Position numbers and translations under genes: made by a program. Shown one piece after another: positions 11,804 to 24,962 of a stretch of DNA of 64,000 bases; position 1 is the first letter of the stretch; every line of letters starts with the position of its first letter. The notes under the pieces were generated by a model, which searched no databases, had not been told where the DNA came from, and was given only the letters and a program-made list of their open reading frames with translations. The stretch is from Alisma plantago-aquatica (taxonomy: Eukaryota > Streptophyta > Magnoliopsida > Alismatales > Alismataceae). The stretch covers positions 471,760,879 through 471,824,878 of the forward strand of contig OY856413.1 of NCBI GenBank assembly GCA_963693085.1, read 5' to 3'.

Positions 11804-12104
11804 CAATGTTTTAAAAAACGTTAAGCGGTAAGCGTGCGGACAACACCTTGTAACTGGTTAAGCGGTGAGCGAGTGATTTTTGAAAGAATGGGTTTTAGTT
11901 TTCTTTAAATTTTGTACAAAATTACACATATATGTATATATATAATATACTTTTTGGAACTTGTATACATATCTAAACACCCTACACAACAATATTAAAA
12001 ACTCTTAAACTTCATAACACAACTATAAAACAACGATTATAGCTAATTTAGTAAACAATAGACTTGTCACATGATAAAACATCCTATACAACTGTAAAAC
12101 AATA

Positions 12105-12176
<72 letters not shown>

Positions 12177-12192
12177 CTAGAATATACTCGAG
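11804..12192. mobile_element. truncated hAT-like element (unit 1)
   Basis: This is the left 389 bp of the element that is complete at 19512-20701. It begins CAATGTTTTAAAAAACG after CCTACTCC and is cut at the array junction CTCGAG. Confidence 0.9.
12105..12177. repeat. (TA)n(GA)n microsatellite (unit 1)
   Basis: A TA run followed by a GA run. The corresponding tracts in units 2 to 4 lie near 14675, 17245 and 19813. The tracts have the same length in units 1 and 2 but differ in units 3 and 4, which gives the only unit-length variation. Confidence 0.97.
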
Positions 12193-12889
12193 TTAAATGC
12201 CGAAAGCATTTCTATCAATCCACATCAAGAAGGGGATCATTTGCCATAATTCTTCTCAGAAATGCGTGAGACATGATTAGGAAGGCTGGATATAAGTTAA
12301 ACTAGTTAGCATTCACGATTTTACTTCTTGAGTTTAGTAATAATTGTCATGAGAGGATCACACAGATCAATATCATCACAAAAAGATTCGAAGTAGTCAT
12401 AGTGATCCTCAATATGGTGTCAGGTGTAAGTGTGAGCTTAATTAGTTTGTGATGGATGTCGTGTACCTATTTGGGATTCTTCTTATGAGGACATATTTGA
12501 CAAGTTGTTGGAAGTCAAAGGTGGGAAGCATTGATATGTAGCTTGGCATTGTTGATAATCTAGCTTACGAAGTGGGAATCATTCATCAACGGGGCATGCA
12601 TTGTTAGATTAGTGAGGTGCATATTGTGGTCCTAGGAAATGACATAAATTGCTTTAGAATGATGCCAAGGCAATAGTATTATCAAGGAAGAACGCTGTCA
12701 CCTGGTTGCATGACGTATCAAACTTAGACATCATCAAAGAGGTATAGATATGTTCCTTGCAGATAACATGGTCCAAAAAGTGCACAATAGCAACAATAGG
12801 TAGGGCTATTCTAAGGGATGCATATTTGGTAGATAGATTTGAAAGGGGACCTTCCTAGCAGGTCAAGATAGAAGAGGGTTGGTCCCTAG

Positions 12890-13813
12890 CAATGTTTTAG
12901 AAAGCAGGAAGCGGGAGGCGTGCGGAGAGCACCTTGTGGCCGCTTGAGCGCCAGGCGGCCGCTCAGGCGGGCGCTTTTTGAAAAAGCGGGTACCTGAATT
13001 CTTCTATAATTTAATAAAAAATATATACATATTTGTATATAAGTAATATATTTATAAGGAATTTTTATACTTATTTAGACAGCCTACACAAAAAAATAAA
13101 GCACTCAGATAGTTTTTGACACAGTTGTAATATGGTATTTGGGTACTACTAATACCCAAATAGTTTACTTTCACTGCAGTGAATATATTCTGATTATATG
13201 TACTAAAATGCAGTAAGCAGTAGAAGATATATAATGTATTAATGTAGATTATGCAGTAAACAATTAGAATATATAGAGTGTTTTATTATCAATATCCAAT
13301 AAACAGTAGAATATATATTACACGATAAAATGTATTAGTACATTATATTATATAAGGTAGAAGGGTACATAAATACAATATGCAGTAGATATTTATGTAT
13401 GTATTGGTGCATTATAAAATGTATCATACAGTAACGGTTCATATTAAACAATGTACAACAGCAATGTATTATATTATTACAGACTTATAGTATTGTATAT
13501 TATATTACATGCTAATACAGTTACTCATGCACATACATAGATACTAGGCAAGTCAATATATAGTAGCAGCAACAATATTTGATTACAAAAAAATGAAAAA
13601 TAAAAGCAACGATACCAAAATCCAGCACCCAAAAATTAGGCGGCCAAAAGCGGGCGCCCAAAACAAGGAATCAGGCGGGCGCATAGGCGGGTTAAAGCGG
13701 GTTTAGGCGGCCGCTTAATGGGCTGCCGCCTGAGTGGCCGCTCAAAGCCTTAACCAGGCGGTTGGGCCTCTTGGCCGCTCAGGCGGGCGCCTGGGACGCT
13801 TTTCAAAACACTG
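12890..13813. mobile_element. 924-bp hAT-like element (unit 2)
   Basis: Copy of the 10320-11243 element carried by the tandem duplication, with the same GTCCCTAG TSDs. Confidence 0.93.
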
Positions 13814-14373
13814 GTCCCTAGGATCCAAGTAGCATGAACAAGAAGAAAGGAGGGGAAACCGAGAGTCCTTAGAAGCAGAGGTGCGTTGATTGACCACACA
13901 ATTGGTGGGGAGGGGGTGTAGCAGAGACAATAGGCGGAGGGGAGAGTGAAGCAACGACCATGGGAAGCATAGTGTGGGGGAAGGGTATTGCAACAGCATC
14001 ATGGGGAGGAAAAGAGAGTTTTCAGGTGTTGTAGGAACATAGGCCGTAACAAGGACCCCATGAGAAGATGGAAGTGGGGGATCACCCTTTGGGGTGGTGG
14101 AAAAGTAGGTTGTAAATGAAGTAGGAGCAAAAAAGCAATACAGATGTAGCAACACATCTTGATTGATATGCAAGGGTGAGTGTTAGAACCTACGACTTAT
14201 CAAAATAGGAATAGATTCAACGGGCGACCTATAGAGGGAGAAGGGTGGTTGCCCATGGATGGATGAAAACTTTGGTTTTCTTTTGTTCGGTTAGGGTGTT
14301 GTTTCCTACTTGCTCTGATGTTAGAAACCAAATAGGAGGCAACAAGATGTTTTTCTTTAGGCAACCCTACTCC

Positions 14374-14674
14374 CAATGTTTTAAAAAACGTTAAGCGGTA
14401 AGCGTGCGGACAACACCTTGTAACTGGTTAAGCGGTGAGCGAGTGATTTTTGAAAGAATGGGTTTTAGTTTTCTTTAAATTTTGTACAAAATTACACATA
14501 TATGTATATATATAATATACTTTTTGGAACTTGTATACATATCTAAACACCCTACACAACAATATTAAAAACTCTTAAACTTCATAACACAACTATAAAA
14601 CAACGATTATAGCTAATTTAGTAAACAATAGACTTGTCACATGATAAAACATCCTATACAACTGTAAAACAATA

Positions 14675-14746
<72 letters not shown>

Positions 14747-14762
14747 CTAGAATATACTCGAG
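14374..14762. mobile_element. truncated hAT-like element (unit 2)
   Basis: Left part of the element that is complete at 19512-20701, cut at the unit 2/3 junction. Confidence 0.9.
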
Positions 14763-15459
14763 TTAAATGCCGAAAGCATTTCTATCAATCCACATCAAGA
14801 AGGGGATCATTTGCCATAATTCTTCTCAGAAATGCGTGAGACATGATTAGGAAGGCTGGATATAAGTTAAACTAGTTAGCATTCACGATTTTACTTCTTG
14901 AGTTTAGTAATAATTGTCATGAGAGGATCACACAGATCAATATCATCACAAAAAGATTCGAAGTAGTCATAGTGATCCTCAATATGGTGTCAGGTGTAAG
15001 TGTGAGCTTAATTAGTTTGTGATGGATGTCGTGTACCTATTTGGGATTCTTCTTATGAGGACATATTTGACAAGTTGTTGGAAGTCAAAGGTGGGAAGCA
15101 TTGATATGTAGCTTGGCATTGTTGATAATCTAGCTTACGAAGTGGGAATCATTCATCAACGGGGCATGCATTGTTAGATTAGTGAGGTGCATATTGTGGT
15201 CCTAGGAAATGACATAAATTGCTTTAGAATGATGCCAAGGTAATAGTATTATCAAGGAAGAACGCTGTCACCTGGTTGCATGACGTATCAAACTTAGACA
15301 TCATCAAAGAGGTATAGATATGTTCCTTGCAGATAACATGGTCCAAAAAGTGCACAATAGCAACAATAGGTAGGGCTATTCTAAGGGATGCATATTTGGT
15401 AGATAGATTTGAAAGGGGACCTTCCTAGCAGGTCAAGATAGAAGAGGGTTGGTCCCTAG

Positions 15460-16383
15460 CAATGTTTTAGAAAGCAGGAAGCGGGAGGCGTGCGGAGAGC
15501 ACCTTGTGGCCGCTTGAGCGCCAGGCGGCCGCTCAGGCGGGCGCTTTTTGAAAAAGCGGGTACCTGAATTCTTCTATAATTTAATAAAAAATATATACAT
15601 ATTTGTATATAAGTAATATATTTATAAGGAATTTTTATACTTATTTAGACAGCCTACACAAAAAAATAAAGCACTCAGATAGTTTTTGACACAGTTGTAA
15701 TATGGTATGTGGGTACTACTAATACCCAAATAGTTTACTTTCACTGCAGTGAATATATTCTGATTATATGAACTAAAATGCAGTAAGCAGTAGAAGATAT
15801 ATAATGTATTAATGTAGATTATGCAGTAAACAATTAGAATATATAGAATGTTTTATTATCAATATCCAATAAACAGTAGAATATATATTACACGATAAAA
15901 TGTATTAGTACATTATATTATATAAGGTAGAAGGGTACATAAATACAATATGCAGTAGATATTTATGTATGTATTGGTGCATTATAAAATGTATCATACA
16001 GTAACGGTTCATATTAAACAATGTACAACAGCAATGTATTATATTATTACAGACTTATAGTATTGTATATTATATTACATGCTAATACAGTTACTCATGC
16101 ACATACATAGATACTAGGCAAGTCAATATATAGTAGCAGCAACAATATTTGATTACAAAAAAATGAAAAATAAAAGCAACGATACCAAAATCCAGCACCC
16201 AAAAATTAGGCGGCCAAAAGCGGGCGCCCAAAACAAGGAATCAGGCGGGCGCATAGGCGGGTTAAAGCGGGTTTAGGCGGCCGCTTAATGGGCTGCCGCC
16301 TGAGTGGCCGCTCAAAGCCTTAACCAGGCGGTTGGGCCTCTTGGCCGCTCAGGCGGGCGCCTGGGACGCTTTTCAAAACACTG
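15460..16383. mobile_element. 924-bp hAT-like element (unit 3)
   Basis: Copy of the 10320-11243 element carried by the tandem duplication, with the same GTCCCTAG TSDs. Confidence 0.93.
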
Positions 16384-16943
16384 GTCCCTAGGATCCAAGT
16401 AGCATGAACAAGAAGAAAGGAGGGGAAACCGAGAGTCCTTAGAAGCAGAGGTGCGTTGATTGACCACACAATTGGTGGGGAGGGGGTGTAGCAGAGACAA
16501 TAGGCGGAGGGGAGAGTGAAGCAACGACCATGGGAAGCATAGTGTGGGGGAAGGGTATTGCAACAGCATCATGGGGAGGAAAAGAGAGTTTTCAGGTGTT
16601 GTAGGAACATAGGCCGTAACAAGGACCCCATGAGAAGATGGAAGTGGGGGATCACCCTTTGGGGTGGTGGAAAAGTAGGTTGTAAATGAAGTAGGAGCAA
16701 AAAAGCAATACAGATGTAGCAACACATCTTGATTGATATGCAAGGGTGAGTGTTAGAACCTACGACTTATCAAAATAGGAATAGATTCAACGGGCGACCT
16801 ATAGAGGGAGAAGGGTGGTTGCCCATGGATGGATGAAAACTTTGGTTTTCTTTTGTTCGGTTAGGGTGTTGTTTCCTACTTGCTCTGATGTTAGAAACCA
16901 AATAGGAGGCAACAAGATGTTTTTCTTTAGGCAACCCTACTCC

Positions 16944-17244
16944 CAATGTTTTAAAAAACGTTAAGCGGTAAGCGTGCGGACAACACCTTGTAACTGGTTA
17001 AGCGGTGAGCGAGTGATTTTTGAAAGAATGGGTTTTAGTTTTCTTTAAATTTTGTACAAAATTACACATATATGTATATATATAATATACTTTTTGGAAC
17101 TTGTATACATATCTAAACACCCTACACAACAATATTAAAAACTCTTAAACTTCATAACACAACTATAAAACAACGATTATAGCTAATTTAGTAAACAATA
17201 GACTTGTCACATGATAAAACATCCTATACAACTGTAAAACAATA

Positions 17245-17314
<70 letters not shown>

Positions 17315-17330
17315 CTAGAATATACTCGAG
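16944..17330. mobile_element. truncated hAT-like element (unit 3)
   Basis: Left part of the element that is complete at 19512-20701, cut at the unit 3/4 junction. It is two bases shorter because of the TA/GA tract. Confidence 0.9.
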
Positions 17331-18027
17331 TTAAATGCCGAAAGCATTTCTATCAATCCACATCAAGAAGGGGATCATTTGCCATAATTCTTCTCAGAAA
17401 TGCGTGAGACATGATTAGGAAGGCTGGATATAAGTTAAACTAGTTAGCATTCACGATTTTACTTCTTGAGTTTAGTAATAATTGTCATGAGAGGATCACA
17501 CAGATCAATATCATCACAAAAAGATTCGAAGTAGTCATAGTGATCCTCAATATGGTGTCAGGTGTAAGTGTGAGCTTAATTAGTTTGTGATGGATGTCGT
17601 GTACCTATTTGGGATTCTTCTTATGAGGACATATTTGACAAGTTGTTGGAAGTCAAAGGTGGGAAGCATTGATATGTAGCTTGGCATTGTTGATAATCTA
17701 GCTTACGAAGTGGGAATCATTCATCAACGGGGCATGCATTGTTAGATTAGTGAGGTGCATATTGTGGTCCTAGGAAATGACATAAATTGCTTTAGAATGA
17801 TGCCAAGGTAATAGTATTATCAAGGAAGAACGCTGTCACCTGGTTGCATGACGTATCAAACTTAGACATCATCAAAGAGGTATAGATATGTTCCTTGCAG
17901 ATAACATGGTCCAAAAAGTGCACAATAGCAACAATAGGTAGGGCTATTCTAAGGGATGCATATTTGGTAGATAGATTTGAAAGGGGACCTTCCTAGCAGG
18001 TCAAGATAGAAGAGGGTTGGTCCCTAG

Positions 18028-18951
18028 CAATGTTTTAGAAAGCAGGAAGCGGGAGGTGTGCGGAGAGCACCTTGTGGCCGCTTGAGCGCCAGGCGGCCGC
18101 TCAGGCGGGCGCTTTTTGAAAAAGCGGGTACCTGAATTCTTCTATAATTTAATAAAAAATATATACATATTTGTATATAAGTAATATATTTATAAGGAAT
18201 TTTTATACTTATTTAGACAGCCTACACAAAAAAATAAAGCACTCAGATAGTTTTTGACACAGTTGTAATATGGTATTTGGGTACTACTAATACCCAAATA
18301 GTTTACTTTCACTGCAGTGAATATATTCTGATTATATGTACTAAAATGCAGTAAGCAGTAGAAGATATATAATGTATTAATGTAGATTATGCAGTAAACA
18401 ATTAGAATATATAGAGTGTTTTATTATCAATATCCAATAAACAGTAGAATATATATTACACGATAAAATGTATTAGTACATTATATTATATAAGGTAGAA
18501 GGGTACATAAATACAATATGCAGTAGATATTTATGTATGTATTGGTGCATTATAAAATGTATCATACAGTAACGGTTCATATTAAACAATGTACAACAGC
18601 AATGTATTATATTATTACAGACTTATAGTATTGTATATTATATTACATGCTAATACAGTTACTCATGCACATACATAGATACTAGGCAAGTCAATATATA
18701 GTAGCAGCAACAATATTTGATTACAAAAAAATGAAAAATAAAAGCAACGATACCAAAATCCAGCACCCAAAAATTAGGCGGCCAAAAGCGGGCGCCCAAA
18801 ACAAGGAATCAGGCGGGCGCATAGGCGGGTTAAAGCGGGTTTAGGCGGCCGCTTAATGGGCTGCCGCCTGAGTGGCCGCTCAAAGCCTTAACCAGGCGGT
18901 TGGGCCTCTTGGCCGCTCAGGCGGGCGCCTGGGACGCTTTTCAAAACACTG
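18028..18951. mobile_element. 924-bp hAT-like element (unit 4)
   Basis: Copy of the 10320-11243 element carried by the tandem duplication, with the same TSDs. It has a private substitution (GGAGGTGTGCGG instead of GGAGGCGTGCGG). Confidence 0.93.
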
Positions 18952-19511
18952 GTCCCTAGGATCCAAGTAGCATGAACAAGAAGAAAGGAGGGGAAACCGA
19001 GAGTCCTTAGAAGCAGAGGTGCGTTGATTGACCACACAATTGGTGGGGAGGGGGTGTAGCAGAGACAATAGGCGGAGGGGAGAGTGAAGCAACGACCATG
19101 GGAAGCATAGTGTGGGGGAAGGGTATTGCAACAGCATCATGGGGAGGAAAAGAGAGTTTTCAGGTGTTGTAGGAACATAGGCCGTAACAAGGACCCCATG
19201 AGAAGATGGAAGTGGGGGATCACCCTTTGGGGTGGTGGAAAAGTAGGTTGTAAATGAAGTAGGAGCAAAAAAGCAATACAGATGTAGCAACACATCTTGA
19301 TTGATATGCAAGGGTGAGTGTTAGAACCTACGACTTATCAAAATAGGAATAGATTCAACGGGCGACCTATAGAGGGAGAAGGGTGGTTGCCCATGGATGG
19401 ATGAAAACTTTGGTTTTCTTTTGTTCGGTTAGGGTGTTGTTTCCTACTTGCTCTGATGTTAGAAACCAAATAGGAGGCAACAAGATGTTTTTCTTTAGGC
19501 AACCCTACTCC

Positions 19512-19812
19512 CAATGTTTTAAAAAACGTTAAGCGGTAAGCGTGCGGACAACACCTTGTAACTGGTTAAGCGGTGAGCGAGTGATTTTTGAAAGAATGGG
19601 TTTTAGTTTTCTTTAAATTTTGTACAAAATTACACATATATGTATATATATAATATACTTTTTGGAACTTGTATACATATCTAAACACCCTACACAACAA
19701 TATTAAAAACTCTTAAACTTCATAACACAACTATAAAACAACGATTATAGCTAATTTAGTAAACAATAGACTTGTCACATGATAAAACATCCTATACAAC
19801 TGTAAAACAATA

Positions 19813-19877
<65 letters not shown>

Positions 19878-20701
19878 GCTAGAATATACTCGAGTGTATT
19901 CGGAGCAGAATACACTAAAGTAGTTTTTCATGATGCAATTTTTTTTCTTTCAAAAATCTAATCCGTTGATCTTCTTAATCATCTTGTGAATAACTCATAT
20001 AAAAAATTTGAGCACATTTGGACATTTATAGGTTATGTTATAAAGACCGCAAAAATTATGCATTTCAAATTTGTTTCATGCGTTGATTTTGTTGCCCTCG
20101 GATGAGTGACTTACACTCATCTAAATGAGCTCAAAATTTGTATGTAGCCTAATTATAGTATGACAATGAAGATCAATGGTTTACATCTTATATGAATGAT
20201 ACAATAACAATTTTGCATCACATTACAACAGACTTATCATAGACATCTTACTAACTTGTTGCTGCAATCACATATCAGCAATTAATCATACTTACAGCAG
20301 TACTTATAATCACAGATATATTCTAAAATCTGAATTAGATAATAGTTACATTTAATTTACTTGGATATACAACAGTGCCATATTTTTATGGCTTACATAC
20401 AAAGTATGCATTGAAAATTAGAACTAAATCTTATCGTAGAACATTTAATGTATATAAGTTTACTATATTATAGTCAATTATACTCGGGAGTTTAAAATTT
20501 ACTTAATGTTGCTGACTTGCAGCAGTATTTAAAAAAAAAGGGTCTAAGCGGCCGATTAAGCGGGTCATTAAGCGGGTGATGAAGCGGGCAAAAAGCGGCC
20601 GTTTTTATGGGGGCCATTTAATTGGCGCTTAAGGGAAAAATCGAGCGTCTGGTAGGTTGGGCCGATTAAGCGGCCACTCAAGACCCTTTTTCATTTCACT
20701 G
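19512..20701. mobile_element. complete 1,190-bp hAT-like element spanning the array's right edge
   Basis: Perfect 8-bp TSDs, CCTACTCC, lie at 19504-19511 and 20702-20709. It starts CAATGTTTTAAAAAACG and ends TTTCATTTCACTG. AAGCGG and GCGGCC motifs cluster near both ends. Inside are a (TA)n(GA)n tract and a MITE fragment. Only this fourth copy has its right half, because the tandem duplication broke the element inside the MITE. Confidence 0.92.
19877..20195. mobile_element. right-truncated MITE related to 6863-7257
   Basis: It starts with the GGCTAGAATA..ACTCGAGTGTA terminal repeat and follows the 6863-7257 element through its internal TTGATCTTCTTAATCAT, GAGTGACTTACACTCAT and GAAGATCAATGG segments. 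Similarity stops near 20195 without a right inverted repeat. Confidence 0.8.
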
Positions 20702-20709
20702 CCTACTCC

Positions 20710-23700
20710 AATCAGGGGGAAGCAACATATGTAGACTTTACACAAAACCCAAAATGGGTCAGCACACTTAGATATGTATACTGATTAGAGGACTGATTAA
20801 GTAATTAACTCTCAACAACTTGGAGGCGATTGTTTACACTCTATCAACCTTTGCATGTTGAACAAGGATAAAACAGAGGTGATCAACTGTGAATTTGGCT
20901 TCTTGGTTGATCTTTGTACATGAAGCGAATGACACTCCATGTCCATGGTGCTTGAGGAAGGTAGAAATTCTTAGAGTACAAATATAACACTAATCTTATG
21001 TAATCGACAAAGTAACATACGGAGTTGCAAATGTTTTGGGGACTTATGGTTAAGGCCCAAAGAAATTTAATTTTGTTACTTAAATTATTCCGCCCTCGGT
21101 CAATGGGATTTATAGAATTGACTCACTGGGGCAGTGTTTTGGCTATGTGCGCAACTTATATTGGTGGTTTTTGGTGTTTGGTGGATTTGGAGTTCCTGTG
21201 TATGAAGAGTGGTTCAATCTCTCACTTTTTTACTAATTGTCTAGGTGCTAAGATGCCGCAAGAGCTTGGCCATCGCCTTGTGTATAAAGCATGGATTTTA
21301 AACCCATATTTGGGCATTGTAATCGCTTTTGGATTCACAATATTTTAACTAATGATTCATATCCGTTTTAGAAATATCTTCCTCTTTTTAAGGGCTTTAT
21401 AAAATTCATTCCCAATTTATAGATTTGCATTGCATGAGTCTTGAATATATTTCTCCCGCAAGGTTCATTTTCAGGGCTTATTTTGAGGATCAAATATCAC
21501 CTAGATGATATACCTACACATAACAATAATATGTATCTATATATGGTGAAAAAAAATACAATAACCGTGAAATATATTTACACTATAGCAAACTGGTCTA
21601 AATTTAAAATGCATTTAGGCCATCTCACTGTGTTTAGGTGTTAGCCGTGTTAACGAGTATGGTGTAAGGAGTAGTGACATGTGATTCTTGTAATAAAAGG
21701 TGAAGATTTAAGAAACTTAAGAAAAATAATAAATTAATGCTTGTGTAAGGAGTAGTGACATGTGATTCTTGTGCAGCTTTCATTCTTCCATGATTTAGCT
21801 GCTACGACTTACTGCCTGGAAAGTTTCTGCTGGCAGCTTTGTACTGATGACACAAAATGTAACTGTCACTGAGAAACATGTATGCTTTGGGCTAAAGACA
21901 TGCATACATATATGATTATGTGACTTTTATTATTTTGCATTCATTAATTTTGTTAGCTGCCTCTTGATATGCTTTTGTGAATATTGACTGACTGCTGACT
22001 AATTTCACTTATCATTCTAGTGAAGTCAGGAGAAATGTGTAGTTTGTTTAAATTCCTCTTGACTAGGCTTTTATTAAAAATAGTTGCACCTGAAGAATAT
22101 GTCATAATTGTTTTGTTCCTTATTTGAGGCTTAACTTTCTTGAAATGGTTCCACTCATTGTATTATGTTTATAATACTTGTAGGAATGTTACATAATGGA
22201 GTTGATGGTAATGGATATTGGAACTGGTATGCTCACTTTATGAACGCATTGATTTATTTTATGATCACATCCTCTAATGTTTATTTAACCCTGGCAGGTC
22301 AACCTGTTGGTCTCCTTTCTGCCCCTCTAGTGGATATAGCGTCAAAATTCAATCCTGGTTTGCCAATCAATGCTGATGGTGAATGGATGTGGAGAGAGCT
22401 TTCGTCACCCAAATGGACGGTGTGGTCATCTTTTAGCTTCAAAGTCTTATATCTAATCTGAAATGATGCAACATTATAGTGGTTACTGAAATTTCTCTGC
22501 TAACTTATGAGAAGTTTTTTTGATTTGTATGTGCAGTTTTGTTTCTTCTAGTTGCTCAAAGAAACTCAAATAAATATTCCTAATGTAACAACTGCTAAAA
22601 ATTAGAATGGAATAAAACATGTGAGTTATCTGAATCCTTCTACTAAGATAGATATATGTGCCGGTGGGATTAAACCCTTGTCAGTGTAGATGCCACCACT
22701 TAGCTTTTCTGTATAATCTACTAGTTGACATGGTATTTCGTCATATATAAGTTCATAAATTATGTGTGGGTAGGAATAATAACTTAATGAGAAAAGCTGA
22801 CATGCTATAAAGAATAGATTTTGTGATAGTTGATGCTTACCTTCTCATCATGGTTCTCCTCACTGTTCTAATAATCATTCTGCACGCCCACATATACCCC
22901 CACGTATGTCTAAGCAGTCACTTGCCGCACTGCATATTACTAATCGGTCCAAAGTGATCATGGGTGCATATGCGTCCACTTGGTGGATAAGGCAAACGAT
23001 TTAACCCCGCTTTTTGAAAGGCCATTACTTAGAACTGTATATACATATATGGATATATGCATTTCATGTTATATGTGATACTGAAGCATGTATTCCATGT
23101 ATGTTTTAAATGTATATACCAAATGATTACACAATTGTCCAATTATATGTATACCTTTTGATATTTTCAAGTGATATATGTAGAATGTATCTGCATATAC
23201 ACTCATTCAACACACATAATTGTACATTTGTGTATGTACATTTTTATTAATTAACATACATACACAACCTACACAAATTTTAGTACATTAATATGTATCA
23301 TTTCAATATTTGTACATATTTAATGCTTATGTTTAGATATATAAACATAACATACATGTATATTAATACCATCACACCAAAATATACATGATTACATATT
23401 CTACATTTTAAATCTATTATTTTATAAATCTGATATATCATTTTATGTGTATATATAATTAATTTATTGAAAAAGATCCAAAATCACATAACATATATAC
23501 TCTACGCGGTACCCTCTATGCCCGTACACGGCATACTATTTTCAGAACAATGGTCCTCCTGCAGAACTTTTTCCCTAAAGCTATCGGTTACTTGTCTATT
23601 AATTGTAGTACGACTTTGTATATAAATACAATCAACGACTAAGATATCATTTGAATAATGGCCCAATAATGACTTGTGATAACAGATCAATTAATCAGAA

Positions 23701-23976
23701 ACATATTACAATCAAGGAAAATATTTAATTTGATTATTTAGCATAATGAAGTCTGTTGAAGTTGTAGATTCTTGTATCTATAACTCTTAACAATTTGTCT
23801 TGTCACTACTGTATGGCTGGTTAGTTGGGCTTAAGCCCGTTCCCTTTTTATTACGTCTTTTATTAGTGCACTTAAGTGAGGAACCATTTACCCACATAAG
23901 TGTACCCATGTATCCTCGGACTTCTCTGTATAGAAGGTAGAAAGATAAGAAGTACTCTTGTTTTGTACGATTATAA
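20710..23976. other. unassigned, AT-rich DNA; no gene recognised
   Basis: I find no transposon ends and no recognisable gene. Two longer plus-strand open stretches exist. One is 21025-21348. The other is about 22299-22440, which follows an acceptor-like CTGGCAG and reads as a SAPLVDIASKFNPGLP-type peptide. Neither has a family I can name, and neither has clear coding partners around it. They could be relic exons or chance. The region may lie in a VPS13 intron, or between genes if no upstream exon exists here. Confidence 0.4.
21662..21772 (+). repeat. 30-bp direct repeat
   Basis: The 30-bp sequence starting GTGTAAGGAGTAGTGACATG occurs identically at 21662-21691 and 21743-21772, so its starts are 81 bp apart. 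Confidence 0.95.
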
Positions 23977-23984
23977 ATGGGAAG

Positions 23985-24507
23985 CAAGGAAGAAAATGTC
24001 CGAATTCAATGCCGTTTCGGTGGCCGCAGAAACAGAAATTTCGACAAACTTCGACCGAAATTTCGATAAATGCGTTCCAGGCGTTTCGACAGCAAAATAA
24101 ACAAATTAATTTATGAAGTTTTACCAGATTGATCTACTAGTGTAGATCTACTCAAATATGTAATAATATTTCATATTGGATATTTGGGGGGGGTGGAGTC
24201 TCATCATTTTTTAGTGAATGACCCTGAACTGTTTTGATGGGCATTTCGATGGGGATTTTTTATGTTAATTTTCAATGGTGAAAATAATGAATTAAGTCAT
24301 AATAGTCTGCAAGCACAATATATGGACTTAAAAACACAAAACTGTGTAAAAAATGCTCTAGGTAGTACATAGTATATGAACATGTAGAAAAAAAATCGAT
24401 GATCTGCTTGTTTCGAGAGTTTCGTCTGTCAATTTCGATGTCCAATTGCCACAAAAACATAAATTTTGACTGAAATTTCGACAATTTTGTCGAAATTTTG
24501 AACATTG
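23985..24507 (+). mobile_element. non-autonomous hAT-like element, CAAGGAAG/CAATGTTC family, copy 2
   Basis: A 523-bp element with perfect 8-bp TSDs, ATGGGAAG, at 23977-23984 and 24508-24515. It starts CAAGGAAGAAAATGTCC and ends TTTGAACATTG. It is homologous throughout to 1211-1705 (reverse) and 26943-27425. CGAAATTTCG-type motifs cluster within about 120 bp of both ends. It is noncoding. Confidence 0.92.
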
Positions 24508-24962
24508 ATGGGAAGTATAGAGGGATAGTGTTCAAGTTCTTATAAATTTGTCTTTCTTCCTTCAGAAAAGCAGGTACAGTTATTTCTACTTAGAAGGCGA
24601 CAATCTGATTCTTTACAAACAATTGTAACGCCAATTGCACTTTTAGTTCATTAGATAGATTAAAGAAATAATATCGAGTTGAGCAGGACTCTTCTCTTGA
24701 TAACAAATATAACACAGATACAGAATGAGTGTCTTTGGTAGAATAATGGTAAAAACCATGATATTGAAAAAAACATTTGGTTAAATTCACAAGTTGACAA
24801 AGGAAAGGTTTTAGTTAGGCAAAAACCTTACCGGTTTTCTTGCAATATCGTAGGATTTTGTTTTTTCAGAAGACTCAGACTATAATTTCTTTAGGAATGA
24901 GTATGACAGTATAATTGCGGCTTTTTTGGAACCACACTTATGGTCTCTCTATGCTTTTTCAG

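Larger units (their letters stand above)
9623..19894. repeat. four-copy 2.57-kb tandem array
   Basis: Four head-to-tail units: 9623-12192, 12193-14762, 14763-17330 and 17331-19894. They are almost identical; only a handful of substitutions and changes in the terminal (TA)n(GA)n tract separate them. Each unit holds unassigned sequence, a complete 924-bp hAT-like element, more sequence with a weak PBS-like GCTCTGATGTTAG, and the left end of a second hAT-like element. The array begins after GAG at 9620-9622, and each unit ends CTCGAG, so a 3-bp microhomology marks the junction. The repeated 143-codon minus-strand frames (11172, 13742, 16312, 18880) are proline/leucine-rich and match nothing I recognise. 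Confidence 0.98.

Noticed and set aside
11172..19311. A 143-codon minus-strand open frame repeated four times at 2.57-kb steps
   Set aside because: It recurs only because the DNA unit is duplicated. It is proline/leucine-rich, spans the edge of a hAT-like element and its host sequence, and matches no family.
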